Under the pieces are notes generated by a model. The model made no database searches and was not told where the DNA came from. It saw only the letters and a program-made list of their open reading frames with translations. Below are positions 1 to 5,762 of a stretch of DNA of 6,931 bases, piece by piece (within the stretch, counting starts at the first letter, position 1; each line of letters starts with the position of its first letter). The stretch spans positions 1 to 6,931 of the forward strand of contig JBMYYK010000055.1 in assembly GCA_049609325.1 (NCBI GenBank), read 5' to 3'. Source of the DNA: GCA-2733415 sp049609325. GTDB lineage: Bacteria; Bacteroidota; Bacteroidia; Flavobacteriales; Flavobacteriaceae. A program made the translations under genes and the position numbers.

Positions 1-176
1 ACATAATCATAGCCTTTTAAGCTTGCACCGATCTCCATTGATTTGATGTGGGCTTCTGCAAAAGAAGGTTCATTTAACAACACCACATTATCTGCGCCAA
101 CCAACTCTTTAGCAATAGCTACGCATTTGTCTTCTGTACGTTCTTTGGCTCCTCTGATAACTACAAATAACTTCAT
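1..176 (-). CDS. N-terminal fragment of a hypothetical protein, possibly a glycosyltransferase (runs off the left edge)
   Basis: The first 58 codons of a gene that continues beyond the window. It begins MKLFVVIRGAKERTEDK and ends ...ASLKGYDY at the edge. The start is well supported: ATG at 176-174 overlaps the TGA of the upstream GT2 gene (ATGA), and an AGGA lies seven bases before it. The visible part has a short hydrophobic strand (LFVVI), a helix, a second strand (NVVLL) and another helix leading into GYDY. In GT-A glycosyltransferases such a pattern often comes just before the metal-binding DxD strand, but that strand is not in the window, so the assignment is only a guess from this pattern and from the neighbours. 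Co-transcription with the GT2 gene is very likely. Nothing is seen that suggests a broken gene. Confidence 0.7.
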   Translation of the reverse strand, partial: MKLFVVIRGAKERTEDKCVAIAKELVGADNVVLLNEPSFAEAHIKSMEIGASLKGYDY

Positions 177-1129
177 AAATTTTTCCTAGAGTTTAAAATA
201 CTAAAAAACTGCTCTCCTCGACCTATACATCTGTACGATACAAATGCTATACACAACTTAATTTTATTTTGAGTTGAACATTTAACAGTAAACCTACATA
301 AATACTTCAGTTGCTTCAAGGCCAATGCAAATGATTTATGTTCTAAACTTACTTTATATGTTTTTACCATTCTGCGTATGGTATATGCTATGGCGTTATC
401 GGACAACTGTCCTTTATATAGCGTAAGTGTGTTATAACTAACTCTAAAGTTAGACCAGTTTTTTGACTTTGAATAGCCTGATGAAATATTACATCCATGT
501 TGCCTAACATTTACAAGTGGTTGCTCTATATACGCATAAGTATCAATACGACTAAACACCTTTAACATAAAATCTCGATCTTGTGACTGACTTAATCTTT
601 CATCAAATTCAATGGCATTATCTGTTAAAAATTGTTTTTGAAATAAGGGCTCTGGAGTTAACCATTTTAATTTCTGACACACAAAGTCGTTAAAAAAATC
701 TACTGTATAAAGTTGTTTTCGTTTGATTTTGGTTTCGTTAGGATTATCATTATTAAATAATAGTGATTGGCATACACATAATACACTATTGGTAGCAAGC
801 AATCGTTTAACTTGTAGTTCTAGTTTTTCAGGACACATGACATCATCTGAGTCAAAAAAATTCACAAACTCCCCTATTGATAAGGTTAGCCCGTAATTTC
901 TACATGAGTTGGCACCTTTAATTTTATAAATTGGTCGTTTAACATACTGAAATCGCACATCTTTTTTACAGTACTCACTTACTTTGTTTGCGGTATCATC
1001 TGTACTTCCATCATCAACCACTATGCATTCCCAATTAACATAGGTTTGTGTAAGAATAGAATCTAATGTTTCAGTAATTAAATCTGCTCGGTTATACGTA
1101 GGTATGACAATAGACACAAGTGGTGTCAT
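173..1129 (-). CDS. GT2-type glycosyltransferase (GT-A fold)
   Basis: A 318-residue family 2-like glycosyltransferase, expected to transfer a sugar from a nucleotide donor to a growing lipid-linked glycan at the cytoplasmic face of the inner membrane. Visible motifs: VSIVIPTYNRA at 5-15 (first strand and nucleotide-binding turn), VDDGSTDDT at 38-46, the GANSCRNYG segment at 72-80, FFDSDD at 91-96 with the metal-binding D93-x-D95, and SQDRDF at 182-187 in the place of the usual catalytic ED motif. Donor and acceptor cannot be read from the sequence. About 100 residues after the core are basic and helical, with no clear membrane span. The start is fixed because the core motif begins right after Met1, although no Shine-Dalgarno is visible before it. 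It lies 173 bases after the GT4 gene, so it may have its own promoter, and it overlaps the left-edge gene by four bases. Sampled stretches look more AT-rich than those of the adjacent GT4 gene. Confidence 0.93.
   Translation of the reverse strand: MTPLVSIVIPTYNRADLITETLDSILTQTYVNWECIVVDDGSTDDTANKVSEYCKKDVRFQYVKRPIYKIKGANSCRNYGLTLSIGEFVNFFDSDDVMCPEKLELQVKRLLATNSVLCVCQSLLFNNDNPNETKIKRKQLYTVDFFNDFVCQKLKWLTPEPLFQKQFLTDNAIEFDERLSQSQDRDFMLKVFSRIDTYAYIEQPLVNVRQHGCNISSGYSKSKNWSNFRVSYNTLTLYKGQLSDNAIAYTIRRMVKTYKVSLEHKSFALALKQLKYLCRFTVKCSTQNKIKLCIAFVSYRCIGRGEQFFSILNSRKNL
184..188 (-). promoter_or_regulatory. Shine-Dalgarno sequence of the left-edge gene
   Basis: On the minus strand TAGGA lies seven bases before the ATG at 176, inside the last codons of the GT2 gene. 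This is the only start among the eight in the window with a clear Shine-Dalgarno match at normal spacing. It suggests this gene can be initiated on its own as well as by coupling through the ATGA overlap. Confidence 0.6.
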
Positions 1130-1157
1130 TTGGTTTTATTGGTTTCGTTATTATGTG

Positions 1158-1166
1158 GCTAATATA
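1158..1166 (-). repeat. TATATTAGC motif, copy 1 (possible -10 region)
   Basis: TATATTAGC on the minus strand, ending 28 bases before the GT2 start codon at 1129. TATATT matches five of six bases of the sigma70 -10 consensus, but no good -35 lies 16-18 bases upstream (best CTTAAA at 16, three of six). The same nine bases occur at 5690-5698 and 5006-5014, also just before start codons. A CCGT precedes it at short distance here and in the 5690 copy. Confidence 0.35.
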
Positions 1167-1202
1167 CTAAACGGAATGGTATTTTAAGCCTATTGCAAAA
1201 AC

Positions 1203-1231
1203 AATATCTAATCAACGCAAATAATTACCAA
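1203..1231 (-). promoter_or_regulatory. Candidate weak sigma70 promoter for the left-hand GT2 gene
   Basis: On the minus strand TTGGTA (1231-1226) and GATATT (1208-1203) are 17 bases apart; each matches four of six bases of the -35 and -10 consensus. They sit in the only long gap (173 bases) in front of the last two genes. In such AT-rich DNA matches of this quality arise by chance, so this is a candidate only. Confidence 0.2.
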
Positions 1232-1235
1232 TTAT
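1221..1235. repeat. Small inverted repeat ATAATT-ACC-AATTAT
   Basis: Perfect six-base arms around a three-base centre, overlapping the candidate -35 element at 1226-1231. It could be a protein-binding half-site pair or chance symmetry in AT-rich DNA. Confidence 0.3.
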
Positions 1236-1255
1236 CGATATTTTATGCTCTTACT

Positions 1256-1273
1256 CTATACTTCTTTGTATAG
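1256..1273. repeat. Hairpin CTATAC-n6-GTATAG after the GT4 gene
   Basis: Perfect six-base arms with a six-base loop, about 30 bases past the stop of the GT4 gene in the direction of transcription. The stem is AT-rich and no T-run follows on the minus strand, so it does not meet the usual form of an intrinsic terminator. It might slow or process the transcript, but the structure is weak. Confidence 0.35.
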
Positions 1274-1302
1274 TGGGTAGCAATAACACATCATCAGTAA
1301 TC

Positions 1303-2403
1303 TTATTTTCTATTTAATAAACCCGTTAGTGTTTCAATATGCTGTTCTAATGTAAAATGCTCAGCTACATAACGCCTACCTCGCTGTCCCATCTCTTTTG
1401 CTAAAATTGTATTTGTAAGAAGGGTTAGCATATTTTCAGCCATAGCTTCTGCATCATTTTCTGCAACTAAAAACCCTGTGCCATTATCTTGCACTATATA
1501 AGGTATTCCAGCATGTTGTGTAGATACAATAGGCAATCCTGATGCTGAGGCTTCAAGAATAGCAACTGGAGTTCCTTCGCTATCACCATTTTCAGCCACT
1601 TTTGAATGCTGTACGAAAGCAATAGACTCTTGCAATAAGTTGCGGTGTTCCTTAGGTGTAATTCTCCCAACAAATCGCACTGCATGATCAATTTGCAACA
1701 CTCTAGCCAAATCTTTACATGCTGGCCATAATGGGCCATCACCGGCCATCACCAATTGAGCGTTTGGTACTTGTTGTAATACTTTTTCAAATGCAAGCAG
1801 CGTAATATGTGGTGCTTTTTTATCAACAAATCGTCCTACAGCTACAATTTGTTGAGACGTAAAGTGAGGGACAACTTGAAAAAAATCTTTTGAAGGGCTT
1901 GCCGGTGAGTAAATGACTTTATTTGCATCACAACCTATATCAAATATATTTGCTTTCATATGCTCCGATACAACAACAATATGTTCGGCATATTCAAATA
2001 GGTGTTTATACTTAATCTTGTATTTATCAAGCATATTATACCGTGAAATTTCATACCCAAGTGCAATTGCTACCATTGGAATATTTAATTGCTCACAAAC
2101 CGAAACTGCTTCTGCTCCTACATGTAAATACTCCGCAAAAACCATTTCTACCCGTTCTTTTTTAAGCAAACTAGTCAATTGAACTTCTTGAAATGTTGTT
2201 ATGGGTTGTCTTAATATTTTTTTAAGCGCTACAGATATTTTATAACGCCACACATTCCATTTATTTGGTTGTATACCATCAATATGGCAAGGCAGTCCTC
2301 CTCCATGAATTAACACAATTTCAAAAGGCAAGTGTTCAATATGGTTTTTAATAAAAGTTTCCGCGTTTTCAAAAGCATTTGGAGATAAAATGGCTAGTTT
2401 CAT
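1303..2403 (-). CDS. GT4-type glycosyltransferase (GT-B fold), WcaL/AmsK-like
   Basis: A 366-residue retaining GT-B glycosyltransferase. The N-terminal Rossmann domain holds a short glycine loop (HGGGLP, 33-38), YLHVGAEA (92-99) and the strand HIVVVSEHM (141-149). The C-terminal domain shows VAVGRFVDKKAP (187-198), MAGDGPL (219-225), VRFVGRI (242-248) and ENGDSEGTPVAILEASASG (271-289). The E276-x7-E284 pair is the donor-sugar binding motif of family 4. The NGDSEGTP pattern resembles transferases of colanic acid and amylovoran synthesis (WcaL/AmsK type), which suggests a hexose transfer, but the sugar cannot be stated. Length is normal for the family. ATG at 2403 lies seven bases after the methyltransferase stop, with no clear Shine-Dalgarno, so translation is probably coupled to the gene before. 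Followed by a 173-base gap. Confidence 0.93.
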   Translation of the reverse strand: MKLAILSPNAFENAETFIKNHIEHLPFEIVLIHGGGLPCHIDGIQPNKWNVWRYKISVALKKILRQPITTFQEVQLTSLLKKERVEMVFAEYLHVGAEAVSVCEQLNIPMVAIALGYEISRYNMLDKYKIKYKHLFEYAEHIVVVSEHMKANIFDIGCDANKVIYSPASPSKDFFQVVPHFTSQQIVAVGRFVDKKAPHITLLAFEKVLQQVPNAQLVMAGDGPLWPACKDLARVLQIDHAVRFVGRITPKEHRNLLQESIAFVQHSKVAENGDSEGTPVAILEASASGLPIVSTQHAGIPYIVQDNGTGFLVAENDAEAMAENMLTLLTNTILAKEMGQRGRRYVAEHFTLEQHIETLTGLLNRK

Positions 2404-2410
2404 AGGTCAC

Positions 2411-3115
2411 TTATTTATATGCAAATCCAAACAACCCAGTAATCATTTGTCCGTCTACAAACTCTACGTTTTCGGCATTATCTTTTCTTATTAAGTATTT
2501 ATAAACTGGGAACATTAATTTTGACAAATAGTGACGTTTACGACTACTCATAGGACTTCTTCTTAGCCACAAACCAAGCATTTGCGCCATGGCTGCATGC
2601 CAACCCCCTAAAGCAGAAATATCAACATGTTTAAATCCGCTTTGCTCCAAATGCCGCCTTAACGCAAATGGGGTATAACGGTATTGATCATTTGGAGTTT
2701 CATGTAACGGCCATAAGTATGGTACCGTAAAAAACAATACGCCATCATTTTTTAATACTCTATATGTTTCTTTTAACACAAGTTCAGGATCAGGACAATG
2801 TTCTAAAACTTCAGTAGCCATTGCGCAATTAAATTGAGCATCATCAAAAGGCATTTTTGTACCGTCCCATACCACATCAGCATCTATTTTTTCATCATAT
2901 TGCAAAGCAGTATCTATATCTAAACCTGTGTAACTATCTATTGATGCGTTGTTATACAGTAGCGATTTATAAGGCATTTTTCCGCAACCAATATCTAAAA
3001 GTTGTCCTTTAAATTTTGTAGAGGCTAATAGCATGGCCTTTTTTATAGACGTCCTTACCAGATATCTGTCCATATTTTTAGACGTGTATTCAATATTTAT
3101 AAAGCCGTCTGTCAT
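2411..3115 (-). CDS. Class I SAM-dependent methyltransferase (Methyltransf_11 type)
   Basis: A 234-residue Rossmann-type methyltransferase. Motif I is LLDIGCGKMPY (39-49). The acidic residues that end the second strand are LDID (65-68). DGTKMPFDDAQF (84-95) and ATEVLEHCPDP (100-110) are the usual motifs around the SAM pocket, and FFTVPYLWPLHE (128-139) with QYRYT (144-148) is common in methyltransferases of polysaccharide loci. The likely role is O-methylation of a sugar or the chain end; methyl capping can stop chain growth in some O-antigens, but nothing here proves it. The 30-residue N-terminal helix and the basic stretch LRRSPMSSRKRHYLSK (184-199) could contact the membrane or glycan lipid. 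Its ATG overlaps the TGA of the upstream glycosyltransferase (ATGA) and an A8 run lies just before it. Confidence 0.9.
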   Translation of the reverse strand: MTDGFINIEYTSKNMDRYLVRTSIKKAMLLASTKFKGQLLDIGCGKMPYKSLLYNNASIDSYTGLDIDTALQYDEKIDADVVWDGTKMPFDDAQFNCAMATEVLEHCPDPELVLKETYRVLKNDGVLFFTVPYLWPLHETPNDQYRYTPFALRRHLEQSGFKHVDISALGGWHAAMAQMLGLWLRRSPMSSRKRHYLSKLMFPVYKYLIRKDNAENVEFVDGQMITGLFGFAYK

Positions 3116-4071
3116 GACAACATTTTTTTTAGTTTGGTTTTTACTCGTTTTAAAAATGAAGGGCTGCTATTTAATAGCATCTGCTGTTGCTTTTCAACAA
3201 GCTCTTTGGTATATTTCTCTACGATATTATCAAAACCATACGCCACTATTTTAGCATTAAAGTGTTCTAAATAAGGCTTCAACAAAGCATCATCTCCTTT
3301 AATTATTCCCATTACTGTACTTTTAGTAAAATGTATAAAAACAATTGGGTAAGTATTATTTATTGTTACTTGACCAGTTGTATTGTTATAGGTACGCTTG
3401 CATTCAATTTTATTCCAACTAGCCACATTACAGCCACGGTGTTTTAATGGTTTAACCTTATCAAAATAAACGGGCAACAGGTTTAAATGTGTTTGATCTG
3501 CAAAATGCCCTTTATCTAAATTCAATTCACATAGTTCAGCACAGTTCTTAGCCCAGAACTTTAACACCTCTACCCCTTTTGTATTAGCTGCCACAAAACC
3601 ACCGTTATACAAACCACCGTTAAACAGCAATTGAAAATTCGGAAAATCGATTTCAGGGTCTTTAGACCGCCAATGAGGTGATAATATGACATTATTAGCT
3701 TCAAGTTCTTGCCATAAAAAATTGTAATCACTACAATAATATATGTCGCTATCTGAATAAATAACCCTGTTATAGGTTGAAAGCAAATAACTTAAAAATA
3801 TTGGCTTTAATGACCAACGTAACACATTAGGTTGATTACTATATTTTGCAATTAACCGTGCAGAAAGCTCTGAAGTATTTATAGTTGAAATTGTAAATAT
3901 CTTTACTTGAGCAGGCAACTGCTGTGGCAATTCTTCAACATCATCAATATCAGTCACCAAAACATTAAGCACAATATTAGCATCATAAACTCGTATGGCA
4001 TCATAAAATGCTAAAGACCACGGCATGTAATCCTTAGTAATAATTGTACAAAATGAGTTGGTTGCAGTCAT
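3112..4071 (-). CDS. GT-A glycosyltransferase with DxD motif (GT8-like)
   Basis: A 319-residue nucleotide-sugar transferase. It opens with FCTIITKDYMPWSLAFYDA (7-25), typical of GT-A enzymes that act on a processively read donor strand. RVIYSDSDIYY (102-112) holds the metal-binding D107-x-D109. FNGGLYNGGFVA (150-161), HFADQTHLN (189-197), HRGCNVASWN (211-220) and VFIHF (244-248) follow in the order seen in GT8-like proteins. Donor and acceptor are unknown. The end (FLKRVKTKLKKML, 306-318) is a basic amphipathic helix that could attach the protein to the inner membrane. The ATG at 4071 overlaps the previous stop by one base (TAATG) and no good Shine-Dalgarno is present, so coupled translation is likely. 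Its stop overlaps the methyltransferase start, next to an A8 run. Confidence 0.88.
   Translation of the reverse strand: MTATNSFCTIITKDYMPWSLAFYDAIRVYDANIVLNVLVTDIDDVEELPQQLPAQVKIFTISTINTSELSARLIAKYSNQPNVLRWSLKPIFLSYLLSTYNRVIYSDSDIYYCSDYNFLWQELEANNVILSPHWRSKDPEIDFPNFQLLFNGGLYNGGFVAANTKGVEVLKFWAKNCAELCELNLDKGHFADQTHLNLLPVYFDKVKPLKHRGCNVASWNKIECKRTYNNTTGQVTINNTYPIVFIHFTKSTVMGIIKGDDALLKPYLEHFNAKIVAYGFDNIVEKYTKELVEKQQQMLLNSSPSFLKRVKTKLKKMLS
3123..3130 (-). other. In-frame A8 slippery tract at the glycosyltransferase/methyltransferase overlap
   Basis: The minus strand reads CTA-AAA-AAA-ATG in the frame of the upstream glycosyltransferase, so the heptamer A_AAA_AAA fits the X_XXY_YYZ form of bacterial -1 frameshift sites. 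A one-base backward slip would continue as AAT-GTT-GTC-ATG into the methyltransferase frame and fuse the two proteins. No upstream Shine-Dalgarno-like stimulator or clear downstream stem was found, so function is unproven. A7 runs are common in this window. Confidence 0.3.
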
Positions 4072-4982
4072 TAGTTACGCTTTAGCCTGAATTTAACATA
4101 AGGCACTACCAATTTACTTAAGTACCTCCATTGCTTTAAGAAATCTAATATATTAATTTTGTTTGTTTTTAACTGCTTAAACATCCAATTGTATTGTGAT
4201 GTGTTGTAATTCGCTTTTGTACCTATTAAGCTATTGGCAATATGAACTGACTGCACATACTCCTTAAACCTCAACATTTCTTTGGTTTTGTTTTTAACCG
4301 TTCTTGTGGTGTTTGCGTGGTGTCTAAAATGATTTAATGTTTCAGAAATAAACGCCATATCACTTTGGTAAATTACAAGCATCCAGAACACCCAATCTCC
4401 AGTATATTTAAACTTTGTAAGCATAGCCCAATCAATTTGTTGTGGTGTTTTAAACACACAAGCGCTGGCATTAGGTATGGTATTTCTATATCTTAAGTAA
4501 TGCTCTATTTCATATTTTCCACTTACACAATAGCTAGTTTTCCATCGAGTCTGTGACACTTTATCAGGCCAAAACTCTTTTGTGTGAGCACCCTTCTCAT
4601 CTACTTTATCAGATCTTGTATACACCAATGCCAATGCGGTATTGTTTTGAAAAACTTGCATGGTTTGCTCTAAAAACAAAGGATCACAATAATCATCACT
4701 TTCGGCTATCCAAATGAATCTCCCTTTAGCCAGCGTCACCCCTTTTTGCCATTGTTTAAACGGACTCCCAGAGTTCGTTGTATTATAAACTATGTGTGAA
4801 ACTTTAGGGTGATTTCTATACAATTCAATTATTGTTTTACTGTTGTCTGTTGAACAATCGTCAAGTATGATGAGTTCAAAATTTTGATATGATTGATTTA
4901 TAACAGAAGTCAAACGCTGAGCTAAAAACTTCTCATGATTATAATTAGGGACTATAACACTAACCAGTGGTAATTTCATCAT
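4071..4982 (-). CDS. GT2-type glycosyltransferase (GT-A fold)
   Basis: A 303-residue family 2-like glycosyltransferase. Motifs in order: VSVIVPNYNHEKFL (7-20), LDDCSTDNS (40-48), NSGSPFKQWQKG (70-81), WIAESDDYCD (91-100) with the metal-binding S95-D96-D97 region, TGDWVFWM (194-201) where D196 is the likely general base, and LNHFRHHANTT (216-226). The NSGSPFKQW and IAESDDY signatures mark a distinct branch common in O-antigen and exopolysaccharide loci. The acceptor is unknown. Two adjacent ATG codons are possible starts: 4982 (ATGA overlap with the SDR gene) or 4979 (TGATG overlap); both give the same core and the first is shown. The tail YVKFRLKRN is basic. No Shine-Dalgarno is visible, so expression probably depends on coupling to the SDR gene; a TATATTAGC motif lies 23 bases before the start. 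Confidence 0.93.
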   Translation of the reverse strand: MMKLPLVSVIVPNYNHEKFLAQRLTSVINQSYQNFELIILDDCSTDNSKTIIELYRNHPKVSHIVYNTTNSGSPFKQWQKGVTLAKGRFIWIAESDDYCDPLFLEQTMQVFQNNTALALVYTRSDKVDEKGAHTKEFWPDKVSQTRWKTSYCVSGKYEIEHYLRYRNTIPNASACVFKTPQQIDWAMLTKFKYTGDWVFWMLVIYQSDMAFISETLNHFRHHANTTRTVKNKTKEMLRFKEYVQSVHIANSLIGTKANYNTSQYNWMFKQLKTNKINILDFLKQWRYLSKLVVPYVKFRLKRN

Positions 4983-5668
4983 TTATAGTATTTTCGTATC
5001 AAGTTGCTAATATACACCTCTCCACTACCATTTTGTTGACGAATAACTTCTAACTCACACTTTATATCAGACACATCTATGACTAACGGATTTCCTTTTG
5101 GCACAAAGGTAGCTATAGCCTGAGTATTGAAGTGACGTTCTATTTGCTTTACTACATCAGACACAAGCACACTATTTTCTAGAGCTACGTTTACAATAGT
5201 GTTAGAAACATTTTTTTGCAGCAGTTGGGTAATGATATACAAAATATCATCCTTGTCAATAAAATTACGCTGAGCGTATTCCCAAACATGTATAGGTGTT
5301 TGCGTACGAATTGCCTTTATTAAAAAATTCATAATGTTAGTAGCATTGCCATGAGGCCCTACTACATTTGACACACGAGCTATTAAATAGGTTTGTGCTG
5401 TTGTGGCAATTAAACGTTCCATAGCCAATTTATGAGCTACATAAGGTCTGTGTTTTACTGAGTCATCTATAACACTTGCCGTGCTAAAATACACTATTTT
5501 ATGTTGCGGATAGTCAGCTATTGTTTGTTGTAATAACTGTTTTTCTCGCTCAAATTCTGACGCATTCGTCTCGGTTGAGTTTGATACACCAGAGGCAAAA
5601 ATCAAAACACCATCATGATCTATAAATGATGAAAATGTGTTTGCCAACAAGCCTGAACCAATAACCAT
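4979..5668 (-). CDS. Short NAD(P)-binding SDR / epimerase-dehydratase-like protein
   Basis: A 229-residue Rossmann protein of the extended SDR (NAD-dependent epimerase/dehydratase) type, shorter than the 300-350 usual for sugar epimerases. It begins with the first strand (MVIGSGLLA), whose glycine motif is GSGLLA: the third glycine of GxGxxG is replaced by Ala. FASGVSNS (24-31) follows. The catalytic region has YFSTASV (60-66) and Y76-V-A-H-K80, the YxxxK pair. ARVSNVVGPHG and FIDKDDILYII are typical of the later part of such enzymes (substrate loop and helix). It probably reduces, epimerises or dehydrates a nucleotide sugar, but the substrate is unknown. ATG at 5668 is the first start after an in-frame TAG four codons upstream, so the short N-terminus is real unless a frameshift is present. 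It is the first gene after a 94-base gap with a candidate promoter and overlaps the next gene by four bases. Confidence 0.85.
   Translation of the reverse strand: MVIGSGLLANTFSSFIDHDGVLIFASGVSNSTETNASEFEREKQLLQQTIADYPQHKIVYFSTASVIDDSVKHRPYVAHKLAMERLIATTAQTYLIARVSNVVGPHGNATNIMNFLIKAIRTQTPIHVWEYAQRNFIDKDDILYIITQLLQKNVSNTIVNVALENSVLVSDVVKQIERHFNTQAIATFVPKGNPLVIDVSDIKCELEVIRQQNGSGEVYISNLIRKYYK
5006..5014 (-). repeat. TATATTAGC motif, copy 2 (inside the SDR gene, before the GT2 start)
   Basis: The same nine bases as at 1158-1166 and 5690-5698, here coding for Tyr-Ile-Ser near the end of the SDR protein and ending 23 bases before the GT2 start at 4982. No -35-like hexamer lies 17 bases upstream. 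Because it is in a coding region, chance cannot be excluded. Confidence 0.25.
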
Positions 5669-5689
5669 AGTGTTTTGCTAAATTAAACA

Positions 5690-5698
5690 GCTAATATA
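5690..5698 (-). repeat. TATATTAGC motif, copy 3 (overlaps the candidate -10)
   Basis: Ends 21 bases before the SDR start at 5668. Its first six bases form the -10 of the candidate promoter at 5693-5721. Preceded by CCGT as in the copy at 1158-1166. Confidence 0.35.
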
Positions 5699-5721
5699 AC
5701 GGTTTTCATGAAAGATGCTAA
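5693..5721 (-). promoter_or_regulatory. Candidate sigma70 promoter for the SDR-GT2-GT-methyltransferase-GT4 operon
   Basis: On the minus strand TTAGCA (5721-5716, four of six matches to the -35) and TATATT (5698-5693, five of six to the -10) are separated by exactly 17 bases. They lie in the 94-base gap after the first GT4 gene. A start about seven bases downstream would give a short leader of about 20 bases before the ATG at 5668. This is the best promoter-like pair found in the window, but AT-rich DNA gives many false matches. Confidence 0.35.
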
Positions 5722-5762
5722 GAATATAATTGATTGTTTTTCTGACTAAAAAATCCAACACA

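Noticed and set aside
1256..1273. Rho-independent terminator after the GT4 gene
   Set aside because: The stem is only six AT-rich pairs and no T-run follows on the minus strand.
1264..1295. Tiny 12-codon frame (MMCYCYPLYKEV) in the gap, as a leader peptide
   Set aside because: Too short, no Shine-Dalgarno, and no attenuator-like alternative stems with a T-run.
1494..1742. Open frame of 82 codons on the minus strand
   Set aside because: It lies wholly inside the GT4 gene in another frame, and its translation shows no domain, while the GT4 frame has clear family motifs.
1913..2182. Open frame of 89 codons on the plus strand
   Set aside because: Antisense shadow of the GT4 N-terminal domain; low-complexity Ser/Ile/Cys-rich translation without recognisable motif.
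3110..3119. Perfect 10-base palindrome TGTCATGACA at the gene overlap
   Set aside because: It follows from the coding of Ser-stop and Met-Thr around ATGA and is too short to support an operator on its own.
3033..3254. Open frame of 73 codons on the plus strand with a hydrophobic, membrane-like translation
   Set aside because: The hydrophobic look comes from the complement of lysine-rich codons at the glycosyltransferase/methyltransferase junction; no start signal, and both opposite-strand genes are well supported.
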